Positions 28,548-37,698 of a stretch of 64,000 nt of DNA are shown here, piece by piece. The notes beneath the pieces were generated by a model. It did no database searches, had not been told where the DNA came from, and saw only the letters and a list, made by a program, of their open reading frames with translations. A program made the translations under genes and the position numbers. Location of the stretch: the NCBI GenBank assembly GCA_039105265.1, contig JAPFFF010000001.1, forward strand, positions 6,696,001-6,760,000. Direction: 5' to 3'. Positions within the stretch are counted from its first letter, which is position 1; every line of letters begins with the position of its first letter. The stretch comes from Tritrichomonas musculus. Its lineage: Eukaryota > Parabasalia > Tritrichomonadida > Tritrichomonadidae.

Positions 28548-30599
28548 CTGAAATAAAAGACGTTAATGGTTAACATATCATATGTTAATAAAAATACGTT
28601 ATTAGAAAATACGTTAAAATATTTTTTTACTATAATTCATTAAAGAATTATTTTGGAAAATAATTTTTTAATATATGAAATTAAAGTAATAAATATATTA
28701 TACTAAATTTAGATTCTAATCATATTGATAACTGTTTGCAAACAATTTTAAATTGCACAATATAGAAAATTATTCCAAAAGAGTAACATAATATTAAAGA
28801 GTGAATTCTTTGGATTTATATCGTGTAATTTGTATTTGCTTTAGTACAACAAATAAGCACAATTTGCGTCACAATCATTATAATATCACTCATGTTGGTT
28901 CATCTAGATAATGTATTTGTTAACAATTGTACTTAATGAAGATACAATAGTAAAATAAACGGAAATTACTAAATATAGCAGCTTTTATAGCAGCAATAAC
29001 AGTAAAACTAATGTATTAATCACATCAAACTATTCTCAAAGTATTTATTCTTGTTATTTATGTGGTTTTATTAGGAGATCTTTGAAATATTGCACTTTTC
29101 AAATCAGATATTGTACTTTTCAAATTAACTGATTTGTTTTACATGCATCATTATGATTATTCAATAGACAAACGTAATGGAACTAATGAGTTAAACTGAA
29201 ACAAATGCAATGAAACTAATGTTAAACTAGATGATGTACCTAGAGACTAATTCTCTAATATTCATTAAATATTTCAGCATATTCAATATTGACATTTTAA
29301 ATCTCAAAAGATGAGGATATATTAAAAAGTATGATTAATTGAGCGATTAGTTTTTTTTAATATATCTATAAGAAAACACTCATGGTGCTGGAAGTTAATA
29401 AGAATGATACACGTAATATTTTCAAAATTAATGAAGGCAGCTTTCATTACAACTAGTATCATAAAATTCTTATTGGGATAGCGCATTGAATGATATAGGT
29501 AATCGGATCAAGTTGATAGTAGTATACGCTTGCTCCAGGATTGAAAATCCACTCCCAAAGCCTTCTGAGCTATGCTCAGGTATACTAAAAAATTACATAA
29601 TCATTAACAAACCTTAAAGTTCAATCTGATATAATTATTTTTTTTTTTTGACTATAAAATGACTTCTCTCCAATAAAAGATTTCGAAGACCATTATGAAA
29701 TAATGACAACTTATCCATTTCATCTGAGACATAAAGAAACGAACATCGCATATGGAGGAATATATTCTGAAAAATATTGAATGTTGATGACATACCAATA
29801 AAAGAAATCATGTTAATCTACACAGACTAATAGCCAAACAATTTCTTCCGGACTACTCAAAAATAAAACCTATATCTCATTAAAATGGTGATATATTTGA
29901 TAACAATTTATACAACTTAACATATAAACATTCAGAAGTAAACAAAAAGTTTTTCATAGGAAAGAAAAAAATGCTTTTCTTAAAAACTAAACATTTACAC
30001 TAACATAAATCATCAAACTATAAAATTAATAACCTATACAAACATCAAAAAATATTTTTGGCTAATAACATACTCTAACACATACTCTAATAACTTACCT
30101 TAACATATACTCCAATGAATATATCGAGATAGTTAATATTTACCACTTATGTTTTAAGTATGCAGTTTATCGATATATCCAATTAATTAGTTTTATTTTA
30201 ATTCATAAATTATTTTATTTATAATAAATAGTTTTCATTTCAATCTGTTGATTCTAACGAAATCATGACATTATCCTCAACACCCTTACCAGAAAGATTT
30301 GTTCATGAATTTCATCTCTATTAAATTTTACATCATTTGGAATATATCAAATAATGTGTTATTTACTTTCATCATCTTTAAATATACAAAATAGACATTC
30401 TTTATTTCATTTCACTCAAAAAGTTTTCTTGGGATATTTTGAAATCTGAAAAATGTTTTTGGAATAGAACTAATAAAATTGTTATCAAAATATATTCAAA
30501 AATTGATCTTTGTATATATTTGTAATTTTCAAATTGATTTTTTCAATGAATAATAATTTTAAAGATTCAAATATAAAAATAAATTTAGATATTATTTAA
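28548..30599. other. Non-coding interior of the integrase element
   Basis: About 2 kb with no frame worth calling. It contains a perfect small hairpin, CTGAGC/GCTCAG around a 3-nt loop, near 29567-29581. Confidence 0.6.
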
Positions 30600-31697
30600 T
30601 ATATAAATTAAAAAAAAAATGAACTTATTTTTAGTATTTAGCTTAATTGTAATAGCAAAGAGATAGAATAAGCTAAGGTTCGAAAAAAATATCTTCTTAT
30701 TTTTTTTTAATATTTTTATATCTATTTAAAAAAAAGAAAAATAATTTATAAATAAATAAGTGCAACCTATTTTTTCATTTTTTATACAATTAGCAAATTG
30801 TTCAGTAAAGAAAAAGCAAAAAAAAATATCAGTTTTGTGAATCAAATTTGAAAATATCATTATTTAAAATATGTAAATTAAAAATAATTTCAAATGAAAA
30901 AAACAATATTTAAATTGTCATATATGCACACTTATTTATGCAAGAAAAGCGAAAATACTTATTAAGATTAAAATGTCTTGAAAAATTAAAGATAAGTTTA
31001 TTAGCATAATAAAGGTGAAATATACATTGATTTATAATATATATTAATATAGAATCACCGGTAAATTGATAGTTTATTTAAGTTATTTGTGCAATATAGG
31101 ATACAATTTATATTACTTTAAAACAATGCAAAAAAAGAACACCATAATAATATATTATTAATATATATTTGGATAATTTATCAAATAATCGTTTTTTTAT
31201 TAGAATATATTAGTTTTATAAAATTTTATAAAATTCAATAGATAAAAATACTCTCACAATTTTTCTATCTTAATTGAATTTATTTTCAGAGAATGATTAA
31301 AAAGGCTTTAATTGATGTTTTAAATGATTTTAATATTTTTTATTTATAGTAAAACAATGAATATTTAGATATGAAATGCTATTATTAAAAAAATAGGAAG
31401 ATATTTAAAAAATAAAATTTGTGTGATTATTTATTAAATTGAGACAGAGGCTCAAATTTTATTTTTTCTTTGAATTACTTAATACTTGAAATTTCAATGA
31501 TTGATATTTTTAGTTTAATCGCTATATTATATATTTTTTCAGCGATTTTGCGCATTAAATTTTTACGCTTTTTTTAATTCAAATAAATTGAATATTTAAC
31601 GAAACTTGTTACAACTTTTTCATAAATACCTTTCACTTTTTGAATGCGTTTTTTAAAACTTTTTCTGGGTTTATAAGCACATTTTCTCTTATAATAA
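30600..31697 (-). repeat. Right terminal inverted repeat of the integrase element
   Basis: Mirror of 26002-27098 with at most a few differences over 1.1 kb. Confidence 0.9.
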
Positions 31698-31714
31698 AAA
31701 AAAAAAAAATTATA

Positions 31715-32389
31715 GGGGGATCAACCGCCAAAAAATTGTCAAATTTTTAAAGAGAGAGGAAAAATTTGAGTTTGGCTTTAAATAAATATGGGGATTTAAA
31801 GTGTAATTAAAATACATTTTATAAAAAATATTTTTATCTGATTTCAACTGTACATTCATAAATGGCGGACGAATGTATTTATCATGACATGTCATATGAA
31901 AACTATATATAAATTTTAATAAATAATGTGTTTTATTTTAATCCATATATTAAAAAATAAAGATTAATATAACCTTATTTTTTAAAAATTGTTTTTATTT
32001 AATTTCATCAATTCATTCATAAATGGCGGACAATGAAAGTTATCATGACATGTTATGCGAAAAAAAAATGAGACTTTAACTGTTATTCAAATAACAAGTC
32101 TTTTGTCTTTTTTATTAGCTTAATACATTGTACATGATATATTTTCATGTTCTACGAATAATTTTTCCCAAAATATCCATTCTATTGAAGATTTTAACTT
32201 TTGACGATTAAAAAAGGTCAAATTTATATCTTCAAATTAAAAGTGTCCGCCATTTGTGAATGTGCAGATGAATTCCAAAATAAAATATTTTAAATCAAAG
32301 CTTATGAAATGAAGAACAAAACTATCTATTTATTTTTAAAAAAAATTAAAATATTATTTTTCTGACATTTTTTTGGCGGTTGATCCCCC
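31715..32389. mobile_element. MITE of about 675 bp, mariner-type TA target
   Basis: Inverted ends GGGGGATCAACCGCCAAAAA (31715) and its complement ending at 32389, each flanked by TA (TATA on both sides). Inside, ATTCATAAATGGCGGAC occurs twice in direct orientation (near 31855 and 32016) and once inverted (near 32248). No transposase. It sits in the A-run right beside the end of the integrase element. Confidence 0.85.
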
Positions 32390-33414
32390 TATAAAAAATT
32401 AAAATATCTACTTATTTTATAGATATTTATCAATTAAACAATATTCAAATACTTAATAATTATGTAATTATATTTTATTTTAGAAATGTATTATATTTTA
32501 CAAATTGCCTGGAAAGAAAAATTCAATTTTATCGTTTTTGTTTTTTAAAAATGTCTTTTTTTTATTTATTCAAAAAGGTGAAATTTAATTCAATTTTAAC
32601 CAGAAGTTTCTTATCGTTTTTGATTCAAGTGTATATTCATCCAAAAAATATCTCAATTGATGAATGATCATTTCTTTAAAGTTTGTTAGTAATTTCTATT
32701 GATCTTTTTTTTCTGAGTAAAATGGAGTAACAATTGAGAAATTTCAATATAAAACAATGTCCATGTAAAACTTGATTAGATATTGTTTTTATATCAAAGA
32801 TAGAAAACAGCTTTTTGATGATATTCGTGATTTAAGATCGCAAGTATCTCTTTGTTTTCGTTTATCCCACATTCTAATTTTTGAGTTTGTATATCAAAAC
32901 CATCTTTTGGATTTTTTTATTGAATATTTATTTTATTGCAAATATATATAGAATTATTCTATTAGAATACCAGTTGAGAAGCAAAAGAAATTCATTGAAT
33001 ATTTTCACGAAGACACAATATGAAAAATCTCTATAAAAAAGATTGCAATTGAGTATAAGTCGATGTATTCCTTCGGTTAATTACATCTCATTACGATACT
33101 CCAATATTAGCATTTTTTTCAAAAATTCATATTACGTTCAAAGGGTAACAATCTGCTTATTAGTAATAACAAAAATAAAATAAAAAGTTATTTATATTTA
33201 AATTTAAACTAACAAACATATAAAATAATTTGAGTATTACAAAATACTCATTTGACTCAATCAAAAGAAATAAATTAAGACGTAAATGTTCGATTGGATT
33301 TTGAAAAGTTGAAGTTCCAATTTAATTCTTATTAATGTAAAAAAAAAGCAAGAAATCATATTCTTTGTTTGTTTGTTTGTTTGCTTTCTTTTCTCTATTC
33401 TTAAAGGGACAAAT
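32390..33414. other. Intergenic, no gene seen
   Basis: About 1 kb of AT-rich sequence. A short GTTT microsatellite lies near 33365-33384. No coding frame or RNA gene recognised. Confidence 0.5.
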
Positions 33415-34743
33415 TTAATGAGGATAAAAACGAGTACAAACAGATTTTCTTCTGTTATGAGAAATTTCCAAATTTTTGGGCTTTGTCGGAGTAGTTTGCA
33501 TTTGTCTAACAAATTTTTTATTTAAGTTTGATATAGAAGTGGTTCTCGTTTCTTTGGATAGATCAGATTGGTTTAAAAAGATATTTGAGCTATTAGACAC
33601 TTTTATAGAAGTTTCAAGATGAAATAATTTGGCAGATTTTGTATTTGTATAATTACTATTATGTTTTGTGATTCTTTTAGATCGCATTAATTCAAAAGGT
33701 GTCAGGGCTACATCTATTCTTCGGATATATTGAAGAGGTTCAAAATTTTCACAGCAATATCGTTCTCCTTGTGAAATTGTCATAACAGCACTTTTGTTAT
33801 TTGTATCACCGCAATAATTTGAAGCAGAAAAAACTGTAATAACTTTGTAGTTTAAATGATATTCAAAACCATTTGAAACGCACTGATGGCCTCTAACAAG
33901 AATGGAATATCCATTTCGTTGCAAGAAAGAATTAATAGAATTGATTCCGAAATGATGTCCCATTCCTCGATGAGATTCAGAATATTCGGTTATAGATGAG
34001 TCAAAAGTTGGATCAGACCATAGAATATCTTTTAAAAGTGGTTGATCAGAATAGGTATCGATAGGTTTTTGCAAATTATTTATTTGGTCTTCGATAAAAA
34101 AAGAAGGGCCAATACCTCCATGAACGCAAAATGCATATTTGCTTTCATCAGAAGATTGATTATTAGAAAGAGGAAGTGATGCTTTGACAGATGCAGCAAG
34201 CGGGATATATGAAAATAATTTTAGGAAATTATTAATAATATCATCGTTATTATAGAGTGAGAGTAATTCAGAAAAGAAGCCACAATGGCCTGCTATTTCC
34301 CCAAATTCATGATTTCCACGGATGATAAAAACGTTTTTGGGATATAATGCTTTGAGGACAAGAATCAAAGTAAGAGTTTCAGTCGAAAATTCCCCTCGAT
34401 CAACAATATCTCCGAGAAAAAGATATTTTTTATCAGATAAGGATGGAATATCATATATTTTCAAGATTCTAAAGAGGTCAAATAAATGGCCATGAAGATC
34501 GCCAATCACAATGATTGGTGCATTTAACTGAAGAATAGACGGCTCTTCTTGAAAAATTTTCATGCAATGATCAATAAGATTATTTAATGCGTCAATTGGA
34601 ATAATAGGTAATCTGAATTTGGATTTGGATTTTGATATTATATCGAAATGTTCATGAGGAGATTGATAAATAATCTTTTTGTAAACTTCTAGAATATCTT
34701 CAAAAGTAATCGTTGTTGGTGAGAGAGATGGCATAGAAATCAT
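33415..34743 (-). CDS. PPP-family serine/threonine phosphatase (PP1-like)
   Basis: The product is 442 residues. The metal-binding and catalytic signatures are all present in order: GDLHGH (~82-87), GDIVDRG (~110-116), RGNHEFGEIAGHCGF (~142-156), a HGGIGP block (~212-217) with WSDP (~247), RGHQC (~286) and the SASNYCG motif (~308). The domain ends near 330. A ~110-residue Ser/Thr/Lys-rich tail follows that is longer than in canonical PP1 and may carry regulation or targeting. It hydrolyses phosphoserine/threonine with two metal ions. Insertions near residues 185-205 (poly-Ser/Asn) set it apart from conserved PP1, so it belongs with the divergent trichomonad PPP expansion; a PP1 versus PP2A-like placement needs a tree. 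Confidence 0.9.
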   Translation of the reverse strand: MISMPSLSPTTITFEDILEVYKKIIYQSPHEHFDIISKSKSKFRLPIIPIDALNNLIDHCMKIFQEEPSILQLNAPIIVIGDLHGHLFDLFRILKIYDIPSLSDKKYLFLGDIVDRGEFSTETLTLILVLKALYPKNVFIIRGNHEFGEIAGHCGFFSELLSLYNNDDIINNFLKLFSYIPLAASVKASLPLSNNQSSDESKYAFCVHGGIGPSFFIEDQINNLQKPIDTYSDQPLLKDILWSDPTFDSSITEYSESHRGMGHHFGINSINSFLQRNGYSILVRGHQCVSNGFEYHLNYKVITVFSASNYCGDTNNKSAVMTISQGERYCCENFEPLQYIRRIDVALTPFELMRSKRITKHNSNYTNTKSAKLFHLETSIKVSNSSNIFLNQSDLSKETRTTSISNLNKKFVRQMQTTPTKPKNLEISHNRRKSVCTRFYPH

Positions 34744-36209
34744 GGAATATATAATATATTGATTTCTAAAATAAATTAAGATTTTAGAAGACGTTTATTT
34801 AAACTTTTTATGAAAAAAATTACAAATTTTCTTATCAAATATTTTTTTATTTGAAAAAGCAGCAGAGACTTTTTGAATTATATGTAGGCATCATAATATC
34901 GCCTTTGAAGAAGGTGCTTTTTTGGGCAATCCATAAAACACAACTTTTACTCAAAAAGTTTAAATTATTTGTGTATTTTTGTATATTTAAAAGTTGATTT
35001 TTTCCTTCAAAAAGTTTTGAAAAATGTAAAAAAAAAAAAAAAAAAACATTATAACTGAAATGTTATCTAAAATTTTTACTCATATCTGTAACTTTTTAAT
35101 ATAACACATTAATAATTATGGTGTAAAATGTCATTCGGTTTGTGCATTAAAAAGTTGCTTTTTGGGTAAAAACGTACTTTTTTGGAATTTCTGAACTTTA
35201 CATAATGTTTTCAAACAAAACGTTGGGCAACGATAAAAATTTCAATTAAATTTTTTGGGCAGTATTAAAAAACTCAAAAATTGATTTTGGCAAATTGCCA
35301 AAATATTTGAATGCTTTTTTATTCCAGCTATTAAATAATCTTTGAAATCTATTTTCTTTCATTATTTTCAAATTGTTTTTCGTATAATCTATGAATAATG
35401 CCATTTTTTTTTTTACTAACTCTTATTGGTTTAGCATGTATTCAGTGTAATTATCTTAGGAAAACCTTTGATCATTTGAAATTATAATCTAACTCCGAGC
35501 TTGTGTTTCAAATCAAACTCGTGTTAAATAATAAACTTTAGCATTAATATAACGCATAAGCATGTTTTTATGTTGTAAAAGTTAAATAAACGTAATTTCC
35601 TTTTTGAAACGTATTACCACAGTTTACCTAATTACCTACATATATCTCATTAATCTGGTAATTGTAAAAGCATGGTTTTAAATTTTGCTTATTGAACCAT
35701 TTCATACATGAAATCATTGTCATTTACTAGATAAAATCTCATTATATATGATAATTATTGCATGCTCCCATTGGTTATTAATAATAAATAGTTTACTTAA
35801 AGATAAATACTTTCTTTACTCATTTTTTTAATATTTTATTTTTTTTTTTTTTTTGAAAGCTCTTTCAAAATTGAATGAAAATTTAGGGAAAAGTGTGGGT
35901 AAAAAATTCTACCAAGTTTTTATTTGAAAGTCAGAATAGAGGATATTGATATGAAAGAGTTTTGTCTTGGAAAATACTTATTATGTATATTATACAAAAA
36001 GAAAGAAAGTTCATATTTGTAAAATTAGCAGTATTTAAACAATAAATAATGAATGCAAAAATTGTTAACTGAATTCCGAGTTCAATATAAACAACATTTT
36101 ATTTTGGTTACTCTAAGGAGTAAAAATGGTTAAAAATTCTACTTTATTTATATTATTTTTTTGCACAAACAAAATCAAAAATTCATCCAACTACTTTTTG
36201 AATGTGTTT
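34744..36209. other. Intergenic, no gene seen
   Basis: About 1.5 kb of AT-rich sequence with several CTCAAAAAGTTT / CTTCAAAAAGTTT motifs (near 34950, 35008), a GACTTTTTGAATTA near 34868 and A/T homopolymer runs. No coding frame recognised. Confidence 0.5.
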
Positions 36210-36830
36210 TCATTCATCAGCTTTTGACAAAGATTCATTTAATGACGCTGTCTCAGGCAATCCTACATTAGCTCCAACATCTGTTTGTAATGCCATATTA
36301 TTTAACGTATCAATCGAAAGAGCTAGTCCACCATCGCCAAAAGCAGCATGGCCATCATTAAATAATACCTGAGGATTTTCATGTATATATGTATAAAGTT
36401 GAGTGGTAATGGGAATCTGCCTAATAGACCAATTTCTTACGTCACTCCGATCTAAAAGTGGTTTGAGAAGAGTCCATTTATCATTATTCCCCATTGGAAT
36501 TATATCCCATTTTAGTTTATTGAGAGTATTATTGATTCTTGATCGAGATGATATAAGTGTATCTTTTAATAAACCGCAATTGATTACAATTTTGTCACCA
36601 ACAAGTATAATTCCAATACGACGAAGAAGATCAACTGGGTTCCCATCTGATGCGACAATAAATTTGACTATTAAAAGAAGTTCGAGTTCTAATGGAGAAG
36701 CGTCAGGTTTATGGCCTTTTTCTGCACGAAGCATTCCAAAATATTGGCGTATAACAACTATAACGAGCATATCTTGAGGGAGAGTTATGTTTTCTATCAT
36801 TGGAATTGCAGGATCATTTTCAGGCTGCAT
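36210..36830 (-). CDS. Initiator-binding-domain (IBD)-like winged-helix protein
   Basis: The product is 206 residues. Residues ~45-130 read as a small winged helix: two helices (LELELLLIVKFIVAS, NPVDLLRRIGIILVGD), a recognition-type helix SSRSRINNTLNKLKW and a wing. The 'S-R-x-x-I-N-N-x-L-x-K-x-x-W' segment followed by 'KWTLLKPLL' resembles the initiator-binding domain of trichomonad IBP39-type proteins as I remember them; that family binds the TCA initiator at trichomonad start sites. The C-terminal part (~150-206) lacks recognisable structure. Role inferred: core-promoter or gene-specific DNA binding in the nucleus. Confidence in the family is moderate because the match is from memory. Confidence 0.55.
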   Translation of the reverse strand: MQPENDPAIPMIENITLPQDMLVIVVIRQYFGMLRAEKGHKPDASPLELELLLIVKFIVASDGNPVDLLRRIGIILVGDKIVINCGLLKDTLISSRSRINNTLNKLKWDIIPMGNNDKWTLLKPLLDRSDVRNWSIRQIPITTQLYTYIHENPQVLFNDGHAAFGDGGLALSIDTLNNMALQTDVGANVGLPETASLNESLSKADE

Positions 36831-37698
36831 TAGAAAATATTGATATTTGATATGAAAAGTAGGTGATTAAAAACAATTCAAAAAATTAGAAAATTTTATA
36901 TTTTGGCGGTTTTAGTAAATCAAATTTTCTATATACTTATTATCCAGAAATAATTTACCAATATGGTACAGCTCGCATTTATTACTGTTGCAAAAAATCA
37001 CAGTAATAAAGAAATTTTGAAAATTTTAAAATAATTTTAAAAAAATGAAAAATTTAAAGAATATTATAATAGAATATATTATATAATGCATATAAATTAA
37101 ATATTAAAAAATATTGATATATAATATCTAAATTTATTTCAAAAATTATAAAAAAAGATTATTATTTTGTAATACAAAAAGTTCTATCTTTATTCATTCA
37201 ATTTATTTTATCATTTTAAAAAAGTGGATTTTTGAATGATTCAATTTTGTTAAAAAAAAATTCTTTTCAATTGTTCACTTTTTGAAAGAAATCAGAATAT
37301 CTTTTGAAAAATTTAAGGAATATAACGTATTTTTTCATTTATTTGATTGTTATCTCTATAAATAAATAGTCATTGTAGGAATAAATAAGTAAAATTAATA
37401 TAATTTTTAATTATATATTTATTTTTGTGTTTGAAAGTTTTTTTTAATAAATACAATCTATTAATATTATTATTTCATAAATCAAAAAAGTATTTTATTT
37501 AATATCTGAAATTGTTTAATCTTGGCTTGTAAAGCTAATTTTATAATGGTTTAAATGTAAATCTATATGGCCATTAGATTTATATGAATAAAAAGTAATA
37601 TTCAAAATTAATTGTTTTTGGTTTATATTAAGATTGGGTATTTATCAGAAATAAATATTTGTAAATTAATAAATCATATTTTTAATAACATTTCTTTA
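36831..37698. other. Intergenic, no gene seen
   Basis: About 870 bp, extremely AT-rich, with a CACTTTTTGAAAG motif near 37278. No coding frame or RNA gene seen. Confidence 0.5.

Larger units (their letters stand above)
26002..31697. mobile_element. Integrase-bearing element with ~1.1-kb terminal inverted repeats (Polinton/Maverick-related derivative or Ginger-like)
   Basis: A 5.7-kb element whose ends (TTATTATAAGAG) are inverted and lie against A-runs on both sides, consistent with a short A-rich target duplication. Parts: left terminal repeat 26002-27098, a tandem duplication at 27331-27597, one minus-strand integrase gene at 27675-28547, about 2 kb without genes, right terminal repeat 30600-31697. 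The two terminal repeats look almost identical, so the copy is young. Long terminal repeats plus an rve-type integrase occur in Mavericks, abundant in Trichomonas, but this element is far shorter and I see no capsid or polymerase gene; an integrase-only family is the alternative. Confidence 0.8.

Noticed and set aside
29530-29600. tRNA-like stretch on the minus strand (TAGCTCAGAAGG with TTTGGGAG and TTCAATCC) inside the integrase element
   Set aside because: A-box and B-box-like strings are present, but there is no acceptor stem or anticodon stem of proper length; CTGAGC/GCTCAG is only a short hairpin.
31710-31895. 61-codon minus-strand frame
   Set aside because: Lies inside the inverted end and interior of the MITE, with no protein features.
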